This document shows positions 27,259 to 35,207 of a DNA stretch of 64,000 nucleotides, in pieces. A program made the translations under genes and the position numbers. The DNA is taken from assembly GCF_017813355.1 (NCBI RefSeq), contig NZ_JAGIYZ010000024.1, positions 1 to 64,000 on the forward strand, written 5' to 3'. The notes beneath the pieces were generated by a model. It had not been told where the DNA came from and made no database searches. It worked only from the letters and a program-made list of their open reading frames with translations. The DNA comes from Roseomonas nitratireducens. Its GTDB lineage: Bacteria > Pseudomonadota > Alphaproteobacteria > Acetobacterales > Acetobacteraceae. The first letter of the stretch is position 1; each line of letters opens with the position of its first letter.

Positions 27259-27776
27259 GGCGCATCCCCCCTGCACCAAGACGGCGGGACGGGATGCGGC
27301 GGCAGGTCTTCCGGAACCTGGATCAGCAGCACGCCAAGCGGCGGAAGCCCCTCGCTCGCGCGGCGATCCCGCTCGCGCTCCGCAAGGTCCATCCATGCGG
27401 GCTCCGCTGCGGTCGTTGTTTCGATCAGCAGCACCCGCCGGAAGATTTGCGCGGCAGCCACTACCCATTCGTAGTGCCGCAGTTCCCCGCCGGCCGCGTG
27501 GATCATCACCCGCGGCGCCCAGGGGAAAAGCCTGCCCGCATCGGGGAAGTCCGCCGGTCCGCTTGAGATGCCGGCATCGTCGCCCACGACAATAACGGTG
27601 GGCGCCTTGCTCCATAGCGCCTCGCGCGGCAGGCGGCTTCGCGGAAGCAGTTCGACCAGGGCGAGGTCGCCCGCCAAGACGGCGCGATAGAGCGCGTTGC
27701 GGAAGCCATAGCCTGCGGCTTCCTGCCAGCCGATGACGGCGCTTATCCGGGCGCGGTCGGATATCGCCCCGATCAT
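27255..27776 (-). CDS. Hypothetical alpha/beta protein of the island operon
   Basis: A 173-residue protein of unknown function. It has alternating hydrophobic strands (TVIVVGDDAGIS, PRVMIHAAGG, RRVLLIETTT, GVLLIQVPEDLPP) suggesting a Rossmann-like alpha/beta fold, but no nucleotide-binding motif is complete. It is coupled to the primase-like gene downstream and to a 54-codon gene upstream. Codon use matches the rest of the operon. Confidence 0.65.
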   Translation of the reverse strand: MIGAISDRARISAVIGWQEAAGYGFRNALYRAVLAGDLALVELLPRSRLPREALWSKAPTVIVVGDDAGISSGPADFPDAGRLFPWAPRVMIHAAGGELRHYEWVVAAAQIFRRVLLIETTTAAEPAWMDLAERERDRRASEGLPPLGVLLIQVPEDLPPHPVPPSWCRGDAP

Positions 27777-27937
27777 TGCCGGGCCTCCGCGCGCTCGGGT
27801 GTCGGCGCCGCGCGCAAGGCGCGCAGGGCGTCCGCTTCCACGATTTCGGCGGCACCGTGATCGCCGCGAAGGCGCAGGGATGCGGCCTCACTCAGCAGCG
27901 CGCGCAGCGGCGCGGTGCAGGTGGTTGAAGGTTCCAT
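27773..27937 (-). CDS. Very small hypothetical protein, probable first gene of the overlap operon
   Basis: A 54-residue reading frame from the ATG at 27937 (MEPSTTCTAPLRALLSEAAS...) to a TGA that overlaps the next ATG by four bases. The overlap follows the pattern of the seven genes after it, which is the main reason to believe it. The product is helical and Ala/Leu/Arg-rich, with no motif. A weak purine stretch (GAAAGAG) lies upstream. Confidence 0.55.
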   Translation of the reverse strand: MEPSTTCTAPLRALLSEAASLRLRGDHGAAEIVEADALRALRAAPTPERAEARQ

Positions 27938-28087
27938 GTCTCGGCTCTTTCAGCCCGGCCGGGACGCTCGCGGAAACCGCAGCAAACGCTAGCGAGGGAT
28001 GGCGCTTTGCCCTATATCGGGCGTGCCAGTAATCGCGCTCTTGTTCCCTCGCCCGGCTGCGCTCCATCGAGCGCGCCGGGCGTTTCA

Positions 28088-28177
28088 TTAGGTGGTGGCG
28101 AAGCGCGCCAGCCCGACCAGCAACAGCAGGGCAAGCAGCGCGAGGGATGGGGCGGCGAGGCTCAGGGCGGCGCGCAT
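28088..28177 (-). CDS. 29-residue membrane peptide coupled to the AlpA-like gene
   Basis: A short frame whose ATG overlaps the stop of the AlpA-like gene by one base (TGATG). It encodes a single hydrophobic helix (SLALLALLLLVGLARF). Small membrane peptides are found in many satellites and phages, for example as holin-like or exclusion factors, but no role can be assigned from sequence. Real translation is uncertain. Confidence 0.4.
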   Translation of the reverse strand: MRAALSLAAPSLALLALLLLVGLARFATT

Positions 28178-28413
28178 CAGGCTGCCACCCCAAGCGCGGC
28201 GCGCAGTTCCGACAGGCGCCAGCGCGGCGACTTGGCGCCAATGTAAATTGGCGGCGGGAAGCGCCCTTCCTTCACGCGAAGCCAAAATGTGCTGACGCCA
28301 ATTCGCGCGACCGCCGCGCCTTCCGCGGCGGTCAATAGCGCGGCGTCTGCCGCGAATGAAGGCGCAGGCGGAAGGGGCTTGCGGCGGCGAGGTTCGGAAA
28401 GATCAGAAGGCAT
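28177..28413 (-). CDS. AlpA-family helix-turn-helix regulator
   Basis: A 78-residue DNA-binding protein of the AlpA/excisionase (MerR-like winged helix) type. The core is LLTAAEGAAVARIGVSTFWLRVKEGRFPPPIYIGAKSPRWRLSELRAAL, where the helix-turn-helix and the PRW wing are diagnostic. AlpA proteins switch on integrase/excision genes of P4-like elements. The start ATG at 28413 has GGGAG upstream. It sits between the replication operon and the upstream hypothetical gene. Confidence 0.85.
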   Translation of the reverse strand: MPSDLSEPRRRKPLPPAPSFAADAALLTAAEGAAVARIGVSTFWLRVKEGRFPPPIYIGAKSPRWRLSELRAALGVAA

Positions 28414-28507
28414 TTGGCCGTCTCCCTATGGGGGTGAACGGCGCTGGATTATTCACATGGACGAGCGCGAAGCCACACCACCAAATCAGCGATTTATGTC
28501 GGCGACG

Positions 28508-28930
28508 TCAGCGTCCCGAGAAATAACGCTTCGCTCTATCGTAGGCCTTCTCAGCCGCGTCATGGCTCAAATTATAGTCCGCCGCTATCTCGTCGATTGC
28601 CTGTGTGCGCGGTGTGCGTGGGCCCAGGAAGAAATAGCGGTGCCAGATTTCTTCTTGTCGTGAGCGGTTGGGGCTTCGCCCGCGCGGTCGCTTGAACGGG
28701 GTGCGGATCAAGTCCGCCAGTTCGGCGTGATGCTCGGGGCGTAAATGGCGAGCGTGGAAAACAAGAGCAGCAAGCGCGCCCGAAAACTGTTCTGGTGTCT
28801 CGGCGTAGAGGTGCAGCGCATCCCACAATGAATCGAGATAATTCGAGCCCCACTCGCCAAGGTCCGGCGGTGATACCTCAGGGGGCGCGCTGCCTCCATC
28901 GGTGGGGGCGGGCTTTTCTTCGTCCGACAT
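28508..28930 (-). CDS. Hypothetical protein with C-terminal HTH-like segment
   Basis: A 140-residue protein. The N-terminus is acidic and Pro-rich, the middle is helical (SNYLDSLWDALHLYAETPEQFSGALAALVFHARHL), and the C-terminus (IDEIAADYNLSHDAAEKAYDRAKRYFS) looks like a helix-turn-helix that could bind DNA. GGAGG six bases before the ATG at 28930 supports the start. It is the most upstream gene of the minus-strand series. Family not recognised. Confidence 0.6.
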   Translation of the reverse strand: MSDEEKPAPTDGGSAPPEVSPPDLGEWGSNYLDSLWDALHLYAETPEQFSGALAALVFHARHLRPEHHAELADLIRTPFKRPRGRSPNRSRQEEIWHRYFFLGPRTPRTQAIDEIAADYNLSHDAAEKAYDRAKRYFSGR

Positions 28931-29823
28931 TCAGCGCCTCCGATGCGCTCTCCGAAAGGAAGGCGGCGGGGCTGCGCGGTTCGGAGTTCCGCGCGGGCTG
29001 GCCGGCCCTTGCCCCGCCGATAGTCAGACTAGCGAGACGCGGGCGCGTCACGCCACCGCATCGGCCCCGCGGCGCGCGTGGCGCTTTTCTCGCCAGGAAT
29101 TGATGGCTACGCGCGCCAATTGCCGGGCGGCATCCTCAGCGCATGTGGGATCGGGCTTCGCGCGCTCGGCTCGAAAAAACGGCCGGATCAGGGCGCTCTT
29201 GCCGTCTGTCGCGTCGCGGACTCCACCGAGGCAACCTTATATCAGCCGCCGCCTAACTGTTTCTGCCAAAGTAGTGTTGGCAAAGGGCAGTAGCTTCCTC
29301 GGCGAGTGCGGCATACCTGGGCGGGTGTCGTAGATCGCAAAACAACCTAACAGCCATATTGTCGCGGCGCGCGTTGTTTGGGCTTACGCCGCCGGGCATG
29401 ATACCACAGATCTCTACTCAGTATTCGGGGTGCGGAATATAATGATTAATATATCCAATGCATTTCCGAAAAGAGTGTTTCCGTTCATCTTGATGTTCTT
29501 AACTAGACTTTGGCGGTACAGTCACTTGTAGATACGAAAAGGGCGTGCGAACGGGGTGGTTCTGCACGGGAGCGCCCGCACGACGGAGGCGGTCCGTCGC
29601 GACAAAGTGCACTCAAGCGGACCTTCGGGGCCTGGCACGGCGCCTCGGCATTAGCCGCGAGAGCAGCGCGAACTTGTCTGCAGTCTGCTGCAGGGGGAGG
29701 CGAAGCCATGCGTATCGGAATCGCGCTCGGGGCCCTGCAAGCCGTCATGGTGCACTGGTGCGCCGACAATCCCTCGCTGGTCCGGGGCGGGAGGGTGCTG
29801 CGGTGTGAAGGGGTCAATGCACG
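28931..29823. other. Intergenic control region of the island
   Basis: No convincing gene is seen in these 893 bases. The first part (to about 29230) is GC-rich. The section 29340-29520 is AT-rich with short runs such as TATAATGATTAATATAT, which could hold promoters for the leftward operon and for the rightward membrane-protein gene. A symmetric site lies at 29264-29282. Short open frames at 29510-29836 have no recognisable product. Confidence 0.5.
29264..29282. promoter_or_regulatory. Inverted repeat, possible operator
   Basis: TGCCAA and TTGGCA form a perfect dyad separated by seven bases, in the long gap between the leftward and rightward transcription units of the island. It has the size and symmetry of a repressor-binding site. 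The binding protein is unknown; the AlpA-like protein or the HTH-containing 28508-28930 product are candidates. Confidence 0.35.
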
Positions 29824-31416
29824 GTGGACGGCGTGATCGCGCGAGGCGTTCCTGTGCATCGCCAGTATGTAGTTCCGGTCGCGCTATTCATCCTTGTCTG
29901 CATGTCCTGCGTACCGCTCTTCGTGGCACCGGTACCGCCGCTGGTGGACTACCCTAACCACTTGGCACGCCTTTGGCTTATCGCGGGAGGCGCTGCCGAA
30001 CCCCCGCTCAATGCATTCTACGTTGTGGATTGGGCACGCGCTTCGACGAACATCGGCGTGGACTTGCTTGCCCTCGTGCTCGCACCGACCATTGGTGTTG
30101 AGGCTGTGGGTCGGTTGGCCGTGGCGTTCGCGCTGCTCATGCCCATCGCGGGCGCGCTTGCTCTCGGGCGCATCGTGGCGGGAGCGTGGCATTTGGGGCT
30201 ACTCCCGATCCCGGTGTTAGCCTGGAACATCAATTTCGCCGCCGGCTTCCTCAACCAGCAAATAGCCATCGGTGCTGCCTTGCTGACTGCGGCTGCGCTG
30301 GCAGCCACACAACCACGGCTGCTCGTGCGTACAGTCGTAGTAACGGTGGCGGGGGCGGCCATCTTTGTCATTCATTTAGCGGGCGCAGCCGCCCTTGCCG
30401 GACTCGCCGGTGCGCTCGCCTTTGGCGAGCGGTATCCAACGTGTCGCCTGTCGTGGCTGCGTGCCTTGAGGCGCGCATGTCTTGGCGCTGCGCCTATCGT
30501 GCTCGCGGTCGCCGCTCTCATGCATATCGCCGAAAGCCCGCCCGGCGTCGCCGGTGAGGGGACAACTAATTTCGTCTTTTGGACTTGGCAGGCTAAGGCC
30601 AAGGTCCTCGTGCCGCTGCTCCCATTCCTTGTCTACGCTGTCGCCGAAGGCGTGGCGCTCGCGCTGGTTCTTGTCTTGCTCGCGACGGCAATGGCGCGCG
30701 CAGGTCGGCTTGTGCAACATGCGGGGCTTGCGCTCCTGGCCGGTGTACTCATCGTCGCCGCGGTGATCCTCCCATCAAGCATTGGCGATACGACGCAGAT
30801 CGAGTTTCGTTGCGCGTGGCTCAGCCTAATTTGCCTGCTCGCGGCTCTGCGGCCAGGCCCGTGGCCCATGTCGCGCGCGATCGCCGGCGCTGCGGCGATG
30901 CTCGTCGCTGTTGGGACTGCGAAGGCCGTGTGGAAAGCCGACATTTGGCGGCGCGGCGCGGCTGAGATTGCCGCCGTAGATCGTGCCGTTTCCCGCCTGC
31001 CGGTGGGCAGCATCCTGCTACCTGTTAGTGCCGGAGCGGAGGGCAATAAGGATCGGCCACGCGGCATGCGCCTTGCCATTGACTGGCCTCTGCATATGCA
31101 TCTGGGCCATCGTGCTGTGAACCTGCGTGGAGCATTCGTGCCCGGCCTGTTCAGCACTGCTGGCAAGCAGCCTGTGCGCGTCTTGGAACCCTGGCGGGCC
31201 TGGTCGGTAGCCTTTGATCAACCGCCGTCGGTGACAGAACTTCGCGCCGCCCGCGACGGCCGCGATTGGCGTGGCGTGTTCACACACCTGCTGCTTCTGG
31301 ATGCGGATGGGGTGCCGACTAATGCCCTTCCCGAAGGCCTTGAGGCGCTTGCTGATGAGGGGTTCGCGCGGCTGTATCGGGTCATCGCGCCGCTTGAGCT
31401 TCGACCAATCCGATAG
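29824..31416 (+). CDS. Polytopic membrane protein (GT-C-like), island cargo
   Basis: A 530-residue protein with about ten to eleven hydrophobic segments and a soluble C-terminal domain (about 390-530). The first periplasmic loop contains PPLVDYPNHLARLWLI. An acidic residue in this loop is typical of GT-C glycosyltransferase-fold proteins, and similar DYPNHLAR proteins of unknown function occur in other alphaproteobacteria. Base composition is lower in GC than in the flanking genes and codon use is more relaxed, so this is imported cargo. The start is a GTG with AAGGGG about ten bases upstream. Substrate and role are unknown. Confidence 0.75.
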   Translation: MDGVIARGVPVHRQYVVPVALFILVCMSCVPLFVAPVPPLVDYPNHLARLWLIAGGAAEPPLNAFYVVDWARASTNIGVDLLALVLAPTIGVEAVGRLAVAFALLMPIAGALALGRIVAGAWHLGLLPIPVLAWNINFAAGFLNQQIAIGAALLTAAALAATQPRLLVRTVVVTVAGAAIFVIHLAGAAALAGLAGALAFGERYPTCRLSWLRALRRACLGAAPIVLAVAALMHIAESPPGVAGEGTTNFVFWTWQAKAKVLVPLLPFLVYAVAEGVALALVLVLLATAMARAGRLVQHAGLALLAGVLIVAAVILPSSIGDTTQIEFRCAWLSLICLLAALRPGPWPMSRAIAGAAAMLVAVGTAKAVWKADIWRRGAAEIAAVDRAVSRLPVGSILLPVSAGAEGNKDRPRGMRLAIDWPLHMHLGHRAVNLRGAFVPGLFSTAGKQPVRVLEPWRAWSVAFDQPPSVTELRAARDGRDWRGVFTHLLLLDADGVPTNALPEGLEALADEGFARLYRVIAPLELRPIR

Positions 31417-31660
31417 CGCCACATGATGCGATGCGGACGTTTGCGGCAGCGGGAGCGAAAAAGATGTTGCCGGATGGCGCGCATGGAGGTGGGCGGGCTG
31501 AAGCCAATCACTCGTGAAACCCGCAACAGCCGTGATGAGGATCCGAGATAGAACGCAGCCTCCGGATTGCTGCCAAATTTGTTCGAGCCGCCGCCCGATG
31601 CTTTCACCACCGGGACGGGGCGCCCTCATTGCCGCGGAAGCCGCCGCGGCTCGGATGCTT

Positions 31661-31763
31661 GGCGTTGCCACCGTTGCCACCAGTGACAACGCTACTGGCA
31701 ACGCTTGAAAGCCCCGGATTTCTGCGGTTGTTGCCACCGTTGCCACCGTTGCCACCGTTGCCG
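31661..31763 (+). repeat. Iteron-like element, copy 2
   Basis: On the plus strand: two tandem GTTGCCACC units, a GGCAACGC in the opposite sense, a GAAAG spacer, GCGGTTGTTGCCA and three to four further 9-mers. It matches copy 1 (23854-23952, minus strand) along its whole length, so the two are inverted relative to each other. Here it is non-coding: the Val-Ala-Thr frame is broken by a TGA. It lies between the cargo gene and the integrase; the remainder of 31417-31802 shows no gene. Confidence 0.7.
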
Positions 31764-31802
31764 GTGAAAACGGCATGGGATGCAATGCGCGCGGCCATGG
31801 CG

Positions 31803-33149
31803 TCAGCCGTTGCCCGTCGCCCGCTTGGCGCGAGCAGCGGCGAGGCTGGCAGGGGCGGCGGGTGTCTTGGCGCAATGCTCACCCCACGCGTCCATCATTG
31901 GCCGGCGCTGTTCAAGCATGTCCTCGCGCGCATAGGCGGCGCGCACCTTGTCCTTATCAGCATGGGCTAGCGCCAGTTCGGAAAGCGGGTCGGGATAGCC
32001 GGCCGCGAGGCTCCATCCCTTGAAGGTCGCGCGGAAGCCATGCGGCACCACCGGGCGGCCTTCAATGTCCCGCCAGCGCGGCGGCTCATGCTCGGCCAGC
32101 CCGTCACACGCCATGCCGCGCACCAACATGGACAGCGCCATATCTGACAGCGGGCGGCCTGCACGGGCGCCGGGGAATACAAGGTCGCTCGGCTTCTTCG
32201 CCAGCGGGCGCACCGCCTCCAACAGCGCCAACGCGGCAGGGGCAAGCGGTGTGCGGTGGGGCTTCTTCGTTTTCATATTCGCAGCCGGTGCCGTCCACAC
32301 CTTCGCGGCGAGGTCTATCTCGCGCCATTGCATCAGGCGCACCGCGCCCGTGCGGCTGCCCGTCAGGATAGCGAAGCGCAGCGCCCTCGCGGCCATTCCG
32401 TCCCGCTCGGCAAGCGCAGCCATGAAGGCGCCCATTTGCTGCCAGGGAAGGGAAGGGTGGTGCGCCACCGGGCGCACCTTTCGGGGCGAGGGCAGCGTTG
32501 CGGAAAGATGCCCCTTCCACCGGGCCGGATTTGCGAGCGTATCGGAGCGCCATCCCTTCACGCGGGCATCGTCTAGCACCGCCTCAATACGCTGGCGCAG
32601 CCGCGAAGCCGTCTCGGGAGTGCGGTCCCAAATCGGGCGCAGCACCGCCAGCACGTCATCCGTTCCGATAGCTGCCACCGCCTTCTTTCCGATGGTCGGG
32701 AAGGCATGTTGTTCCAGCGTGGCGAGCCATTGCGCGGCGTGCTTCGCGCTGCGCCAGCCGGCGCGCTTCGTCTCTACCAGGGCGCGGGCGGCGGCTTCGA
32801 AGGTGCGCGCGGTGGCCTCTGCCGTGTCGCGCTTCGTCTTTTCGCGCTGCGCCTCACGCTCCGCGATGGGGTCGCGGCCTTCGTCCAACATTGCGCGGGC
32901 AGCCGCAGCACGCTTGCGGGCCTCGGCCAGCGGCACGCCGGCCGGCGGTTCCCCCACGGGGCCTAAGCCCATCTCGCGGGGCTTGCCGTGCAGGGTGTAG
33001 CGGAACAGCCAGGACTTCGAACCGCCGGCCGCAACCTGCAAATAGAGGTTGCCACCATCCGGGAAACGCACGGGCCGCTTGCCCTTCGCAGGATCGTGGC
33101 GAAGCGCCTTCACCATGACGGCGGTTAGGTTCCCAATCGCCCTACCCAT
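31803..33149 (-). CDS. Tyrosine-type site-specific integrase
   Basis: A 448-residue P4/DUF4102-type integrase that recombines the element at tRNA-Ser. The N-terminal DUF4102 domain (about 20-95, RFPDGGNLYLQVAAGGSKSWLFRYTLHGKPREMGLG) precedes the core-binding and catalytic domains. Catalytic residues are visible: Arg in LTGSRTGAVRLMQW, Lys in MKTKKPHRTPL, His/Arg in VPHGFRATFKGW, His in LAHADKDKVRAAYAR and the nucleophilic Tyr in AAYAR. The position normally Glu after the first Arg is Ala. It ends 40 bases from the second iteron element and starts 160 bases from attR. Confidence 0.93.
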   Translation of the reverse strand: MGRAIGNLTAVMVKALRHDPAKGKRPVRFPDGGNLYLQVAAGGSKSWLFRYTLHGKPREMGLGPVGEPPAGVPLAEARKRAAAARAMLDEGRDPIAEREAQREKTKRDTAEATARTFEAAARALVETKRAGWRSAKHAAQWLATLEQHAFPTIGKKAVAAIGTDDVLAVLRPIWDRTPETASRLRQRIEAVLDDARVKGWRSDTLANPARWKGHLSATLPSPRKVRPVAHHPSLPWQQMGAFMAALAERDGMAARALRFAILTGSRTGAVRLMQWREIDLAAKVWTAPAANMKTKKPHRTPLAPAALALLEAVRPLAKKPSDLVFPGARAGRPLSDMALSMLVRGMACDGLAEHEPPRWRDIEGRPVVPHGFRATFKGWSLAAGYPDPLSELALAHADKDKVRAAYAREDMLEQRRPMMDAWGEHCAKTPAAPASLAAARAKRATGNG

Positions 33150-33308
33150 TCCTGAACCTCACCGCTCTACCCCCATTCATACCCCCGCGAAGGACGGGGG
33201 TAGGATTAAATCGGGCTAGACGGGTGTAGATTATTGGTTCGTCAGAATGCAATGTAAAAGGCGGGATACAGGACGGTCCTAGACAGGCTTAGTCTTGAAT
33301 ATGGCAGA

Positions 33309-33324
33309 CACCCTCTCCGCCAGT
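33309..33324 (+). other. Attachment site attR
   Basis: The 16 bases CACCCTCTCCGCCAGT are identical to the tRNA-Ser 3' end at 21091-21106. The sequence before it is unlike a tRNA, so this is the remnant copy created by integration. It marks the right end of the element, 159 bases beyond the integrase start. Confidence 0.9.
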
Positions 33325-33644
33325 TTCGCTCTGGTTCGCACCGCTACGCTGCTTTTCGCTCTGGCTCGCGCAGCCTCGCGGCGAAGCCGAGCAGGAACCT
33401 ACGCAAAGCCATCCAACTGAGCGCCCTTCCTTCGCTCATAAGGGCCACAGTGGTTAGTTTCCTCATGACGACTACCCTGGGCAGCCCCAACCGGCAGTGA
33501 TTGTGTTTGGGCTGTCCACCTTGGCCTTGTCCGGCAAGCGCTGGGGGGAGGCTGTAGCCTTTGCTCAGGCGCAATGTTCTAATTTCGTTCTTGAAAATTT
33601 TCCTATATTGATGCATGTTTTGTCTTCGAACACGGAGGCCTCTC
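33325..33644. other. Gap beyond attR with an internal direct repeat
   Basis: No reliable gene is seen. The first 60 bases carry a tandem near-repeat (TTTCGCTCTGGTTCGC and TTTCGCTCTGGCTCGC, about 32 bases apart). The part from about 33560 on is AT-richer and probably holds the promoter of the 33645 gene. Confidence 0.5.
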
Positions 33645-34106
33645 ATGGGCGGGCTGTCATCTGCTGCAATTCCAGACCGCGCGGCAGCTATCGAAAGCTC
33701 CCCAGCGCTCGCCAGAAGACCACTTCTCGGTACCCACCCACCCGCACGCAGCGCGTCGACACCTCCTGGCATCGGGAGCGAGGCCGGTATTGTAAATGTG
33801 CGGAGCTACGTCAGAACGGTAGAGGGCAAACCCGTAACCGTCTCTGCCCACACGCGCGCTGATCCCGCGGGCGGGGACAACGAAGATCCCAGTCCTGCCA
33901 TCGTCGAGGGTAGCGAGGTGGAGCGCTCCATAGCCATCGCTGACGCAAGAAGCGCTGCCTGCGACGCCCAACTTGTGCGTGATCAGATGGTTTGCCGTAC
34001 CTTGCCCTCGCCAGCCGTGAGGCGATCCTGCTGGGCCAGTGCCATGGAACGCTATGCGCAATGTGGACGCGGTTCATACATTCCACCGCTCATGATCGGG
34101 AGGTAG
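33645..34106 (+). CDS. Hypothetical protein with paired cysteine C-terminus
   Basis: A 153-residue protein. The middle contains VNVRSYVRTVEGKPVTVSAHTRADPAGG, a pattern seen in small secreted or phage-associated proteins of alphaproteobacteria. The C-terminus (ACDAQLVRDQMVCRTLPSPAVRRSCWASAMERYAQC) has four cysteines spaced as if for two disulfides. GGAGG six bases before the ATG at 33645 fixes the start. Another gene follows after 6 bases, probably in the same transcript. Function unknown. Confidence 0.65.
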   Translation: MGGLSSAAIPDRAAAIESSPALARRPLLGTHPPARSASTPPGIGSEAGIVNVRSYVRTVEGKPVTVSAHTRADPAGGDNEDPSPAIVEGSEVERSIAIADARSAACDAQLVRDQMVCRTLPSPAVRRSCWASAMERYAQCGRGSYIPPLMIGR

Positions 34107-34112
34107 TTCAAG

Positions 34113-34463
34113 ATGTCCAATATTCCAAGTGACGCGCCCATCGACGTCATCGCCTCCCGGGTCATGGAAGTCGATGGCAAGCCACAATTCCATGTCAGGA
34201 TTGGCCGTCCGACACTTGCGCCCGAAGGCGACTGCTGGTTCTGCGCCTACGAGATCGTAGGTCCTCTGACGAACCGAAAAGGGCAGTTTGGCGGTGAGGA
34301 TGCCATGCAGGCGCTGGTGAACGCGCTGTACTGCGCTTCTGTTGACGTCGAGATTTGCGCGGAGAACGCGCAAGGGAGGCTGTCCTGGCTGGGCGACGCG
34401 GAGGATTTCGGCTTGCCCTCGCCACCGATGCGCTCCGCGCGTGAGGTCAGCGGGCGGAAGTGA
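34113..34463 (+). CDS. Small hypothetical protein, partner of 33645-34106
   Basis: A 116-residue protein with an alternating strand pattern (DVIASRVMEVDGKPQFHVRIGRPTLAPEGDCWFCAYEIVGPL) and a helix with EDAMQALVNALYCASVDVE. The layout resembles DUF6968-like small proteins, but I cannot confirm the family. GGAGG lies nine bases before the ATG. The close spacing to the preceding gene suggests a two-gene unit. Confidence 0.6.
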   Translation: MSNIPSDAPIDVIASRVMEVDGKPQFHVRIGRPTLAPEGDCWFCAYEIVGPLTNRKGQFGGEDAMQALVNALYCASVDVEICAENAQGRLSWLGDAEDFGLPSPPMRSAREVSGRK

Positions 34464-34912
34464 TCCATCGCTGTCTGTCGGGCCGCCCATGCATCAAACA
34501 GCGGCCCGGTAGGTTTGCAGAGACCGTTGATCTCCGGCTCATCTCGCCCCGCCAGATTTCCGCCGCCCCGCCCGAACACGCCGCACCAGGCCCTTGGCGC
34601 CGCCAACCTCGATCGCGCCGGCATTGCCGCGCCTTTGGAACGTGCCTCCACCGGAAACCGAAGCATCCGGCGGGCTGTTGCCGCGAAGCCCTTCCTCTCC
34701 CCCATCCTGCAGGCCATCGGTCGACCCGGATCGTCCGGCCTGCACCTGACGAGCGGTTTGGCGCGCGACGCCGACCGCAGCATGCGGGGGCGGGCCAGTA
34801 CGCGGAGTGGCACCTGTTCCCGGCACCCCGACTGGCCAGCCTCGATGACGGCGCCGGGGCGGGGCGCGCCTGTGGCGCTGGGTGTCGCGAAAGGCCAATG
34901 TGCCGGAACGTC
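34464..34912. other. Gap without a convincing gene
   Basis: These 449 bases contain open frames on both strands, but none has a recognisable product, a good ribosome-binding site or codon bias matching real genes here. The region may be remnant sequence from earlier insertions next to the tRNA-Ser island. No hairpin with a T-tract was noticed. Confidence 0.4.
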
Positions 34913-35122
34913 ATGACACCAAGCGATGAACGGCAGGCCGGGGGCAGAAGCGTCGCGTCGCCCTGCCGCGGCACCTGCAGTTACGACGCCGCGGCCGGGC
35001 TGTGCCGCGATTGCGGCAGGCTGGCCCATGAGATCGGGGAATGGCCGTCCGCGACGGCAGAGCGGCGCCGGGAGATCAGCGCCGCCGCCGCCCTGCGCCT
35101 CGCGCCCGGCGGAGGCCCGTAG
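34913..35122 (+). CDS. DUF1289 family protein
   Basis: A 69-residue protein with the DUF1289 zinc-binding pattern SPCRGTCSYDAAAGLCRDCGRLAHEIGEWPSATAERRREI: four cysteines arranged as C-x3-C...C-x2-C, followed by the EI-x2-W helix. Such small proteins are common in proteobacteria; their role is unknown. The ATG at 34913 (MTPSDERQAGG) is the nearest to the domain. Confidence 0.75.
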   Translation: MTPSDERQAGGRSVASPCRGTCSYDAAAGLCRDCGRLAHEIGEWPSATAERRREISAAAALRLAPGGGP

Positions 35123-35207
35123 CGCGCTGGCATGTGGCTGGCCGCGCGTGCGTTTCTGGCGCGGCGGCTCCGCGACGCGATGCCCGCGCCAGGGACGCGT
35201 CCGGCAA

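Noticed and set aside
29510..29836. Short plus-strand frames before the cargo gene, possible transposase remnant
   Set aside because: Two overlapping frames have no convincing transposase motif, no terminal inverted repeats and no ribosome-binding site. Left as intergenic.
31661..31763. Possible CRISPR array from the repeated GTTGCCACC units
   Set aside because: Units are 9 bases and directly adjacent, without spacers of uniform size, and no cas gene is near. Iteron-type repeats explain it better.
31018..31875. Minus-strand frame with VATVATVATT repeats over the second iteron element
   Set aside because: It lies mostly antisense to the cargo membrane-protein gene. The VAT similarity to the 23479-24018 product reflects the shared DNA repeat. 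No conserved downstream domain such as the zinc ribbon is present.
33344..33772. Minus-strand 142-codon frame just beyond attR
   Set aside because: It overlaps the better supported gene at 33645, has no ribosome-binding site and has no recognisable product.
34247..35029. Minus-strand 260-codon frame between the small gene pair and the DUF1289 gene
   Set aside because: It runs antisense through the end of the 34113 gene and the start of the DUF1289 gene, and its composition is typical of chance GC-rich frames.
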